Shown here one piece after another: positions 1 to 5,323 of a stretch of 8,829 nucleotides of DNA. Under the pieces are notes generated by a model, which searched no databases, was not told the origin of the DNA, and was given only the letters and a program-made list of their open reading frames with translations. Both the position numbers and the translations under genes were made by a program. The stretch is from Actinomycetota bacterium. Its GTDB lineage: Bacteria > Actinomycetota > Actinomycetes > Actinomycetales > Microbacteriaceae. The stretch is from the NCBI GenBank assembly GCA_009699665.1, contig WLNS01000055.1, forward strand, positions 1-8,829, written 5' to 3'. The number at the start of each line of letters is the position of its first letter. Within the stretch, counting starts at the first letter, position 1.

Positions 1-947
1 ATCGCTGCCGTATCAACAACTTGTGCGCTTGCCTTACTGCCGGCGCCAGGCACAGAGCCAGAGGCAAACACATAGGCCTGCGATCCGTCCGGCGTCAATG
101 TCACCGAATCTATGTCATCAACCGCGGCATCAACGGCGAGAGGGGTGCCGGTCGCCGTGCCCGTTGAATCGATCTTGGTGATGTACGGGTTTGTGTCGTC
201 TACCAAACAGACCCACACTGCCGACTTCAGGTCACAGGCGTTGAGAACACCGGAACCAGTCCAGACCACACCGCTAAACGTGTTGGCTGTTGTGTTGAAG
301 TCTTTGAAGCCACTGACGAGGCCCGTTGCGGAATCTTTATAGGGGATGAAAATGTGACCAGAAACGGTGTCATAGGCCGCTCCGCCGGGTACATAATTTC
401 CTGTAGCCCCCGAGCTGACCTGCGCGATAGTTCCCGAGGCAAGATTTACCGTTGCCACCGCAGGTGCCACTGCGGGATAGTTGCCTGCATAGCCGACCAA
501 ATAAAGACTTGATTCATCGCCTGAAAGAAACATTTGAAGACTGGAGTTGAGAGTTAATGCAGGATCGGTCCAGGTCGCAACGACTGTTTTAGTCGACAAG
601 TCAATTTTGTAGATATTTCTTGATGTGTGGTTTCCGTAGGCGTACGCGAACGCTCCGGCTTTATCGATAATGACCTGCCCTGCTCTCGGCGTTGCGGTTA
701 CGGCAGTGGCCGTGTTTGATGCCACATCAATGACCCACAGTCCAACTGGATTGTTACTGTCGGTGACGACAAAAGTTTTCGCGTCTGACGTGACGGCTCC
801 ACCCACCCACGTATCGCCGGGATCAACGCCGGGTGGATAGAGTATCCCGCTTACCGTCGGTGTATAAGCCTGCGCGGGCAGTGCGCTGGCAAGCACCGCG
901 GCCGAGGCGACAAGTGCGCCGAGGCCAATGAGCAATTTCTTTTTCAT
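1..947 (-). CDS. Secreted beta-propeller-like (YVTN/NHL-type) protein, partial
   Basis: This reading frame is open from the ATG at 947-945 to the left edge (315 codons), so the C-terminus is missing. AAGGA at 957-961, 9 nt upstream, supports the start. The N-terminus is a clear Sec signal peptide: KKK, a hydrophobic stretch (LLIGLGALVASAAVLASA) and a predicted cut after ALPAQA near residue 27. The mature part has repeating blade-like units of short beta strands separated by turns, for example LWVIDVASNTATAV, IYKIDLSTKTVVATW, VATVNLASGTIAQV and TLTPDGSQAYVFASG. This is typical of YVTN/NHL-like propellers, which often bind ligands or partners outside the cell. No catalytic motif is visible and the substrate is unknown. 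The two cysteines in the ACDLKSAVWVC segment could form a disulfide. Composition looks more AT-rich than the other genes, with codons such as TTT, AAT and TTA used more freely. It is transcribed divergently from the DCC gene. The fold is likely; the role is unassigned. Confidence 0.72.
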   Translation of the reverse strand, partial: MKKKLLIGLGALVASAAVLASALPAQAYTPTVSGILYPPGVDPGDTWVGGAVTSDAKTFVVTDSNNPVGLWVIDVASNTATAVTATPRAGQVIIDKAGAFAYAYGNHTSRNIYKIDLSTKTVVATWTDPALTLNSSLQMFLSGDESSLYLVGYAGNYPAVAPAVATVNLASGTIAQVSSGATGNYVPGGAAYDTVSGHIFIPYKDSATGLVSGFKDFNTTANTFSGVVWTGSGVLNACDLKSAVWVCLVDDTNPYITKIDSTGTATGTPLAVDAAVDDIDSVTLTPDGSQAYVFASGSVPGAGSKASAQVVDTAA

Positions 948-956
948 GAGAGTAAA

Positions 957-961
957 TCCTT
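957..961 (-). promoter_or_regulatory. Shine-Dalgarno of the propeller gene
   Basis: On the minus strand AAGGA lies 9 nt before the ATG at 947, a normal spacing that fixes the start just before the signal peptide. Confidence 0.6.
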
Positions 962-965
962 AGGA

Positions 966-990
966 GTTGGGTTGGGTTGGGATCGGTTGG
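966..990 (-). repeat. CCAAC pentamer repeat in the 5' leader
   Basis: On the plus strand this reads GTTGG three times, then GATCG, then GTTGG again, in perfect 5-nt phase. In the minus-strand mRNA it is an unstructured C/A-rich leader of CCAAC units directly upstream of the Shine-Dalgarno. The rest of the divergent gap (948-1112) shows no convincing promoter; a weak pair TTGCCG/TAAGCA on the minus strand was considered but matches poorly. Confidence 0.45.
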
Positions 991-1112
991 GGCAATGCTT
1001 AGTGGTGTTAAACAACGCCGGCAAGGTCGCCACCGCCGCTCCATTTAGTTAACAAGATGATAGCAACAATCTCCCGCCGTGGGGCAATACCTCGGCGTGA
1101 TTGACTGGAGCT

Positions 1113-1565
1113 ATGCCCGCGACATCGTCAGGAATATCACGCTCGCGAAAGTTCGCGGAGCGGGCGATTCCGGTTCTCGTGTTTGACGGAGACTGCGGCT
1201 TCTGCACGTCGGTGGCGCGACACTTCGAAAAACGCTCGTTCACGCCCCTGACGATTGTGGCCTGGCAACGCGCCGACCTGAGGTCACTCGGCCTCAACGA
1301 GGCCCAGGCGGCCGCGCAGGTCTTTATCGTCACCGAGCAGGGCGTTTTCGGCGGCGCCGAGTGCTTCGCCGAACTCATGAAAATTCAGGGGGATCCGTTT
1401 CACCGGTTTGTGGCGTGGGGCATGCGCCTACCGGGCATCCGGAAGCTGTTCGCGTGGGGTTACCGTCGTGTGGCCGCAAACCGTCACCGGCTTCCGGGCG
1501 GCACCCCAGCGTGCGCCATGCCACCGGAGAATTCCGCGGACTCACGCGGAGTCGCAGGCGACTAG
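1113..1565 (+). CDS. DCC-family thiol-disulfide oxidoreductase (DUF393)
   Basis: A small protein of about 150 residues with the family signature VLVFDGDCGFC near the N-terminus. The CGFC pair (Cys28 and Cys31 from the ATG start) is a thioredoxin-like CxxC motif. The C-terminal half has the family pattern YRRVAANRHRLPGGTPAC, where Cys134 is also commonly conserved. Members are predicted cytoplasmic or membrane-associated redox proteins; a physiological substrate is rarely known. Start: an in-frame TGA at 1098-1100 leaves only TTG 1101 or ATG 1113. GGAG at 1107-1110 is only 2 nt before the ATG, so neither start has an ideal ribosome site; ATG is preferred. About 20 residues precede the first strand, a somewhat long N-terminal tail. 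It converges on the aquaporin gene, and the two stop codons overlap in CTAG (1562-1565), leaving no room for a separate terminator. Confidence 0.88.
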   Translation: MPATSSGISRSRKFAERAIPVLVFDGDCGFCTSVARHFEKRSFTPLTIVAWQRADLRSLGLNEAQAAAQVFIVTEQGVFGGAECFAELMKIQGDPFHRFVAWGMRLPGIRKLFAWGYRRVAANRHRLPGGTPACAMPPENSADSRGVAGD

Positions 1566-2245
1566 TTGCCGACGACTCGGTAGCGCGCGACGGCCTTCAC
1601 AATGAGGAATCCGAGAGCGGCGCCCACGAGCTGTGCACCGATGTAGGGCAACACTGAAGCGGGTGCAATCCCCGCGAACGTGTTTGAGAATAGGCGGCCG
1701 ATGGTCACGGCGGGATTGGCAAACGACGTTGAAGCCGTGAAGAAGTAGGCCGAACCAATCCACGCGGCCACCGCCACGGGGATGAGCGCCTCTTGCCTGC
1801 GATGTGCGAGCACGCCAATAATCACGATGAGCCCTGCCGTGGCGATGACCTCGCCGAGCAGCATTCCCGCGCTGACGCGCTCGTGGGTCGAAAACTGCAC
1901 GGCGGGCTGGTCAAACATGATGTTGGCCACGATTGCGCCGGCGATGGCACCCGCCACCTGAACCACCACATAAACAAGTGTCTCGACCGGCCGCTGAGCG
2001 CGCGACATGAGCTGCACCAGCGACACCGCGGGGTTGAGATGTGCGCCGCTGATGGGTCCCAGCGTGAGGATGAGCAGGGCCAGCGCAAAAACAGTCGAGA
2101 AGGCGTTGATGATCAGCGCCACACCAAAGTCGTCCGACAGGTTCGTGGCCATGATGCCCGACCCCACGACGACGCAGACCAGAACTGCGGTACCCGCGAA
2201 CTCCGCCAGGGCTCGAACGAAGAATCCTGCTGCTGGGCGCGCCAT
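1562..2245 (-). CDS. Aquaporin-family (MIP) channel with NPAV in the second pore loop
   Basis: A 227-residue integral membrane protein with the two half-repeats of the MIP family. The first pore loop is SGAHLNPAVS (NPA at 71-73) and the second is SFANPAVTIGR (NPA at 177-179), with six hydrophobic spans around them. The N-terminus ALAEFAGTAVLVCVVVGSG is a typical first helix. In most water and glycerol channels the second motif is NPAR and the arginine forms the selectivity filter; here the position is Val180. From family knowledge this substitution is found in AqpS-like bacterial channels associated with arsenic genes, so a wider pore for neutral solutes (arsenite, methylarsenicals, glycerol) is possible. 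No ars gene is visible nearby, so the substrate is open. No Shine-Dalgarno is seen; the ATG lies 7 nt after TAAGAT, consistent with a leaderless transcript. Confidence 0.92.
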   Translation of the reverse strand: MARPAAGFFVRALAEFAGTAVLVCVVVGSGIMATNLSDDFGVALIINAFSTVFALALLILTLGPISGAHLNPAVSLVQLMSRAQRPVETLVYVVVQVAGAIAGAIVANIMFDQPAVQFSTHERVSAGMLLGEVIATAGLIVIIGVLAHRRQEALIPVAVAAWIGSAYFFTASTSFANPAVTIGRLFSNTFAGIAPASVLPYIGAQLVGAALGFLIVKAVARYRVVGN

Positions 2246-2252
2246 GTGACTA

Positions 2253-2258
2253 ATCTTA
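2253..2258 (-). promoter_or_regulatory. -10 box of a probable leaderless aquaporin transcript
   Basis: TAAGAT on the minus strand ends 7 nt before the A of the ATG at 2245, which would place transcription start at the start codon. No -35 match to TTGACA is visible at the usual distance. Confidence 0.45.
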
Positions 2259-2311
2259 TTCGCGCCACCTCTGCCCCTGCGGCGGTCAGCGAGACATTAC
2301 CAACAGCGGTG

Positions 2312-2338
2312 CGCGCGCCCTTTTATTTAAGGCGCGCG
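2312..2338. repeat. Perfect GC inverted repeat around an AT-rich centre
   Basis: CGCGCGCC (2312-2319) pairs with GGCGCGCG (2331-2338), 8 bp, around an 11-nt centre that is almost all A/T. It sits between two divergently oriented genes, so it cannot terminate either of them. It could be an operator or part of a promoter. Nothing else in 2259-2388 is assignable. Confidence 0.5.
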
Positions 2339-2388
2339 AAACACGAGGAAATTGCCCGAGGTGCGGTATCCGGATGCGGAATAGTCAT

Positions 2389-2414
2389 AGGGGTTACCCC
2401 CTCCTATGAAAGGA
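2389..2414 (+). promoter_or_regulatory. Structured leader of the first tandem membrane gene, with Shine-Dalgarno
   Basis: A small hairpin AGGGG-TTAC-CCCCT (2389-2402) is followed by TCCT (2402-2405), which can pair with AGGA (2411-2414) around a 5-nt loop. The ribosome site AAAGGA (2409-2414) lies 7 nt before TTG 2422 but only 1 nt before ATG 2416. The pairing would hide the ribosome site; function is inferred only. Confidence 0.4.
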
Positions 2415-2421
2415 AATGCTC

Positions 2422-2928
2422 TTGTCATCAATTCTCAAAGCCCCGTGGCAGGTCGGTCTTGCCGTCGGCGCCACATTTCTCGTCGCCGCCGAATACATCG
2501 AGGAGGCACTCAGCCACTTATTCACCTTGACGGGGAGCGACACTTTGTTGCAAGCAAATGAAGCCGCCGTAGCGCATCGGTACCCGGCCTACGATTCCGT
2601 GCTCGCGTTTGAAAAATTTGAGCACCTGTCGGCCGAGACCTTCTTCGTAGTGGGCATCGCCGTCTTGTTGATGGGTATCTTTCTCTGGGTGGGGGCATTC
2701 CGCGTTGGTGTTCGTGGAATCTTGACCGTCACCATGGTCGTGACATTCGCCGGCAGTCTCTTCACGGTGATCAGGTCGTTCGAAACAGAAAATGGCATCG
2801 ACGTGGTCGGTATCTTCGAGGTCCAGCTCATCAATACTGTTGCTCTAATCCTCGTTTTGCTGTTGTGGGGCAAAGCCGGCAAGAAGTGGGTCGCCATTGG
2901 CGCGAAGAAAAAGTGGGACCAGGAATAA
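2422..2928 (+). CDS. Four-helix membrane protein of unknown function, tandem copy 1
   Basis: I do not recognise this family. The protein has 168 residues from TTG 2422, or 170 from ATG 2416; an in-frame TGA at 2407-2409 excludes longer forms. TTG is preferred because AAAGGA is 7 nt upstream and the same TTG is kept in the second copy. Four hydrophobic segments are visible: WQVGLAVGATFLVAAEY, AETFFVVGIAVLLMGIFLWVGAF, GILTVTMVVTFAGSLF and INTVALILVLLLWGKAG. Between helices 1 and 2 is a polar loop of about 40 residues (LTGSDTLLQANEAAVAHRYPAYDSVLAFEKFEHLS). The C-terminus is strongly basic with aromatics (GKKWVAIGAKKKWDQE), as expected for a cytoplasmic tail. It carries its own terminator and aligns without gaps to the following gene (132 of 169 positions identical). 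No enzyme motif or metal-binding cluster is seen. Confidence 0.82.
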   Translation: MSSILKAPWQVGLAVGATFLVAAEYIEEALSHLFTLTGSDTLLQANEAAVAHRYPAYDSVLAFEKFEHLSAETFFVVGIAVLLMGIFLWVGAFRVGVRGILTVTMVVTFAGSLFTVIRSFETENGIDVVGIFEVQLINTVALILVLLLWGKAGKKWVAIGAKKKWDQE

Positions 2929-2937
2929 CACTGGCCC

Positions 2938-2959
2938 CGCTTCGATAATCGTCGAAGCG
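2938..2959 (+). other. Hairpin between stop codon and terminator, copy 1
   Basis: CGCTTCGA, loop TAATCG, then TCGAAGCG form a perfect 8-bp stem just after the stop codon. In copy 2 (3614-3635) one stem position has changed to a C/A mismatch while the loop is unchanged. It has no T tract, so it is not a terminator by itself. Confidence 0.55.
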
Positions 2960-2963
2960 TCAG

Positions 2964-3005
2964 CGGCACGGGTCACCCATTGCGGGTTGCCCGTGCCGTT
3001 TTTTT
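2964..3005 (+). terminator. Rho-independent terminator, copy 1
   Basis: CGGCACGGG (2964-2972) pairs with CCCGTGCCG (2990-2998), and an inner ACCC/GGGT stem closes an ATTGC loop. Seven T residues follow (2999-3005). It is a strong intrinsic terminator that separates the two tandem genes into separate transcription units. Confidence 0.88.
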
Positions 3006-3050
3006 AGTCGCTGGATTTATAGGCGATCCGTTCGATATTGTGGTTTTTCC

Positions 3051-3067
3051 CCTCCGCACTGGAGGAG
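3051..3067 (+). promoter_or_regulatory. Strong Shine-Dalgarno inside a self-pairing hairpin, copy 2 leader
   Basis: GGAGGAG (3061-3067) is a near-perfect ribosome site. CCTCC (3051-3055) pairs with its GGAGG (3061-3065) around a GCACT loop. The next ATG (3069) is out of frame with the conserved protein, so which codon this site serves is unclear. A TATTGT box at 3037-3042 could be a -10, without a good -35. Confidence 0.45.
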
Positions 3068-3097
3068 CATGACGCCATTATTGATTGGACCTCTCTC

Positions 3098-3604
3098 TTG
3101 TCTGGAATTCTCAAAGCCCCGTGGCAGGTCGGTCTTGCCGTCGGCGCCACATTTCTCGTCGCCGCCGAATACATCGAAGAAGCACTCAGCGAGTTGTTTA
3201 CCTTGTCGGCAAGCGACACCCTGGAACAGGTCAAGCAAGCTGCCATTGCTCACCAATACCCGGCCTACGACTCCGTGCTGGGGTTTGAAGAATTCGAACT
3301 CGCCATTGCCGAAACATTCTTTTTGGTGGGCGTCGCCGTCTTGTTGATGGGTATCTTCCTGTGGGTGGGGGCCTTCCGTGGCGGCGTTCGCGGAATCTTG
3401 ACCGTGACCATGGTCATCAACTTCGCAGGAACCCTTCGGCCCCTCATCAACTCGTTCGATGCCGCCAATGGACTCAGCGTTGTGAGCATCGTCGAGTCAC
3501 AGTTCATCAACCTCATTGCTCTGATCCTCGTTCTGTTGCTGTGGGGCAAAGCCGGCAAGAAGTGGGTTGCCATGGGCGCAAAGAAGAAGTGGGACCAGGA
3601 ATAA
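3098..3604 (+). CDS. Four-helix membrane protein of unknown function, tandem copy 2
   Basis: Paralogue of the preceding gene with the same four hydrophobic segments, the same PAYDSVL loop motif and an almost unchanged basic tail (GKKWVAMGAKKKWDQE). Differences cluster in the polar loop (SASDTLEQVKQAAIAHQ) and between helices 3 and 4 (RPLINSFDAANGLSVVSIVESQ). The start is uncertain: TTG 3098 matches the conserved TTG of copy 1 and is used here but has no ribosome site at normal distance. GGAGGAG at 3061-3067 would best serve an in-frame ATT at 3077 (9 nt away). TTG 3038 would add 20 hydrophilic residues with no counterpart in copy 1. An in-frame TAG at 3020 sets the outer limit. Nearly all changes keep the frame and the helix hydrophobicity, which argues for a working protein rather than a pseudogene. 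It converges on the squalene-cyclase-like gene. Confidence 0.8.
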   Translation: MSGILKAPWQVGLAVGATFLVAAEYIEEALSELFTLSASDTLEQVKQAAIAHQYPAYDSVLGFEEFELAIAETFFLVGVAVLLMGIFLWVGAFRGGVRGILTVTMVINFAGTLRPLINSFDAANGLSVVSIVESQFINLIALILVLLLWGKAGKKWVAMGAKKKWDQE

Positions 3605-3639
3605 CAGTGGCCCCGCTCCGATAATCGTCGAAGCGTCAA

Positions 3640-3678
3640 CGGCACGGGTCACCCATTGCGGGTGGCCCGTGTTGTTTT
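3640..3678 (+). terminator. Weakened terminator, copy 2
   Basis: Same element as after copy 1: CGGCACGGG (3640-3648) against CCCGTGTTG (3666-3674), now with two G-U pairs at the base and only four T residues (3675-3678). The inner CACCC/GGGTG stem gained a pair. The T tract overlaps the stop codon of the convergent minus-strand gene (3677-3679). Confidence 0.65.
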
Positions 3679-4660
3679 AGAGTTGAGAATCCCACCAGTC
3701 GAGAACTCGGATTCCGGACATCGTGAGGCCTTTCGACGGCTCACCAGCCGGTTCGTCCGTCTCGAACCACACCCGACCCGGCATGCGTGCACCCTGCAAC
3801 CACGTTCCGTCCGACTGTCGCTCGTTCCGGATGACCTCAATTGCCTCGGCCATGCGCGGATCGGGGACTGTGCCGTCGTGCAGTGAGGCCTCGCGAAAAT
3901 ATTCGGCAGCGTTCAACACGCTGTAACGCCAGCGAAACGGCGACGTGAACTGTGACACCCATGGCGCAACGATTTCTCCCGTCGACAAGCGATACATGAG
4001 ACGCCGATCGAGCAAGTATGCCTCCCCCGCCGCACGAGCGGCACGCGTGGCCGAGGTGCCGCCAGTGACACGCTCGTGCCAGAGCAATCCTTTGAGTGAG
4101 TTGAGCGTGGAGTGGAACGACGACCGCGTCGAGCCCGACTCCCACTCGCAGTTCCAGCCCCCGTCGGCCATCTGATGGTCGACAAACCACTGCGCGTTCG
4201 CCTCGACGTCGACACCCAGCCACGTGCCGTTCGCGAGCGTGAATGCGTTGATGCAACAATCAACCTCGCCACCCCAATAGGGCAGGTCGTCATATTCCCA
4301 CCGGCAGTTGGCCTTCAGCCGCTCTGCGGTATCACCCAAGGCCGACGCATCAACGCCCCACTCTCGCAGGGCGTTGAGCGACCAGGTGGTTGCCGTCCAC
4401 GGCTGACCCGCGTCAGAGGCCGCCTCGGGGCCGTCGAAGTCGAAGCCACCCGGAAAATATGCCCCACCCGCCCACTGGCCGTCGGCATCCTGTAGAGCAA
4501 GCAGCTGCGCGCCGAAGCCCTCGCGACTCACGCTGGTGCGCGTAGCCCGCCACACGTGCTCGGGCGCACCAACGATGTCGCGCTCGACTTGCCAGCGCAA
4601 AGACGGATCCGAATCGAGCAGCCACGACACAACGGCGACATCGGGGGTCGTCTTTCTCAT
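3677..4660 (-). CDS. Small squalene-cyclase/prenyltransferase-like alpha/alpha-barrel protein
   Basis: A 327-residue protein with three QW-like repeats in register: ALQDADGQWAGG (about 55-65), DHQMADGGWNCEW (161-173) and NERQSDGTWLQG (279-290). Together with many W and aromatic residues (PWTATTWSLNALREWG, YWGGEVDCCINAF) this is the pattern of the terpenoid-cyclase/protein-prenyltransferase fold. The length is about half that of true squalene-hopene cyclases, and the catalytic DxDD motif of class II cyclases is absent, so cyclase activity is doubtful. Similar short proteins are often labelled squalene cyclase in actinobacterial genomes. It lies 52 nt downstream of the flavin-reductase gene on the same strand and may be cotranscribed. 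Alternatively TACGCT, 6 nt before the ATG, could give its own leaderless transcript; no Shine-Dalgarno is seen. Fold fairly sure, function unknown. Confidence 0.72.
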   Translation of the reverse strand: MRKTTPDVAVVSWLLDSDPSLRWQVERDIVGAPEHVWRATRTSVSREGFGAQLLALQDADGQWAGGAYFPGGFDFDGPEAASDAGQPWTATTWSLNALREWGVDASALGDTAERLKANCRWEYDDLPYWGGEVDCCINAFTLANGTWLGVDVEANAQWFVDHQMADGGWNCEWESGSTRSSFHSTLNSLKGLLWHERVTGGTSATRAARAAGEAYLLDRRLMYRLSTGEIVAPWVSQFTSPFRWRYSVLNAAEYFREASLHDGTVPDPRMAEAIEVIRNERQSDGTWLQGARMPGRVWFETDEPAGEPSKGLTMSGIRVLDWWDSQL

Positions 4661-4666
4661 GCGACA

Positions 4667-4672
4667 AGCGTA
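4667..4672 (-). promoter_or_regulatory. Possible -10 of a leaderless transcript
   Basis: TACGCT on the minus strand ends 6 nt before the ATG at 4660. No -35 is recognisable. If real, it gives the squalene-cyclase-like gene a promoter separate from the upstream flavin reductase. Confidence 0.3.
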
Positions 4673-4712
4673 CTTGGCGGACTACCAGCCAGCTGGGGAT
4701 GTCGCTTCAGGA

Positions 4713-5276
4713 CTAGGCTTCAAGGCGACTCTCGGGACCCAGTCGGTACCACGTGCGGTTGTGATAAACCAGCGGCTGAGCGGTTGCAGCCCCGTCGGGG
4801 TCGCTCGAGGTGAGTGCATGCACTGCCACCACGGTGGAGTCACCAATCAGCATGCGATCGACAACTCTCCCGCGCACCCAGGCGCTGGCGTTGACGTAAT
4901 AGGGCTCACCCGTGTCGAGTCGATCCCAGAGTGTCGTGTCGGCAAATCGGTCAACACCACTTTTTGCCCCGAGAAGTGCCAGGTCGAGATTATCGGCCGA
5001 CAGCATGTTGACGACGAGCGTGTCGGCGGTGAGAATTGTGGGCGCAGCCGACGACATTGCTGACACAGAAAAGACGAGAACGGGCGGGTCAGCACTCACC
5101 GAGAAAACGGAACTCGCGGTCATGGCCACGGGCCCGCTGCCCGCGTCTGCGGTGATGACGGCGATGCCGCTGGGATGCTGACGAAACGCGGCCTTGAATT
5201 CGTCGGCACTCAGACCGCCCGTCTCGGTGTCGCGAATGGTGTGATCCTGAGCGGGTTGGGGAGCAGAAGTGGCCAT
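4713..5276 (-). CDS. Flavin reductase-like FMN-binding protein
   Basis: A 187-residue protein matching the flavin reductase family (FMN-binding split barrel). The signature blocks are FRQHPSGIAVITA (31-43), MTASSVFSVSADPPVLVFSVS (52-72), LVVNMLSADNLDLALLG (87-103) and PLVYHNRTWYRLG near the end. Members bind FMN or FAD and use NAD(P)H to supply reduced flavin to partner monooxygenases, or act as stand-alone FMN proteins. The usual GDH of the late motif is GDS here (145-147), so cofactor use may differ. The first 22 residues are a polar tail. The start is well supported: GGGAG (5286-5290) lies 9 nt before the ATG. It is divergent from msrB across 62 bp carrying a TGTGA-N6-TCACA palindrome, and is probably the first gene of a unit with the squalene-cyclase-like gene. 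No partner monooxygenase of the two-component type is visible. Confidence 0.87.
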   Translation of the reverse strand: MATSAPQPAQDHTIRDTETGGLSADEFKAAFRQHPSGIAVITADAGSGPVAMTASSVFSVSADPPVLVFSVSAMSSAAPTILTADTLVVNMLSADNLDLALLGAKSGVDRFADTTLWDRLDTGEPYYVNASAWVRGRVVDRMLIGDSTVVAVHALTSSDPDGAATAQPLVYHNRTWYRLGPESRLEA

Positions 5277-5323
5277 GTCTCAATTCTCCCTCACTCCCTC
5301 GTCTGGCGCGCACCGGAAGAGGG

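Larger units (their letters stand above)
2431..3678 (+). repeat. Tandem duplication: gene plus terminator, 676-bp period
   Basis: Positions from about 2431 to 2998 align with the same positions plus 676 without any insertion or deletion, covering the coding body, the stop, a hairpin and the terminator. Identity is uneven: 72 nt are perfect at the 5' end (2430-2501 against 3106-3177), the middle differs at many third codon positions, and the last coding stretch plus the 3' non-coding part are again nearly identical (about 6 differences in roughly 77 nt after the stop). Confidence 0.9.

Noticed and set aside
1562..2245. Arsenic resistance operon around the aquaporin
   Set aside because: No ArsR, ArsC, ArsM or Acr3-like gene is present in the window; only the NPAV residue is suggestive.
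1793..2530. Long plus-strand open frame of 245 codons antisense to the aquaporin
   Set aside because: It is the reverse strand of a clear MIP channel, is rich in H, R and D without domain pattern, and runs out of frame into the next gene.
3069..3347. 92-codon frame from the ATG next to GGAGGAG
   Set aside because: It is the +1 shadow of the conserved membrane protein, and the protein pattern (many S, P, R) is not maintained as a meaningful sequence; kept only as evidence for the start-site problem.
3677..4660. Genuine squalene-hopene cyclase for hopanoid synthesis
   Set aside because: Half the usual length, no DxDD motif and no hopanoid or isoprenoid biosynthesis genes alongside.
4536..5063. 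Plus-strand open frame of 175 codons across the cyclase-like/flavin reductase junction
   Set aside because: Antisense to two recognised genes, low-complexity composition and no ribosome site.
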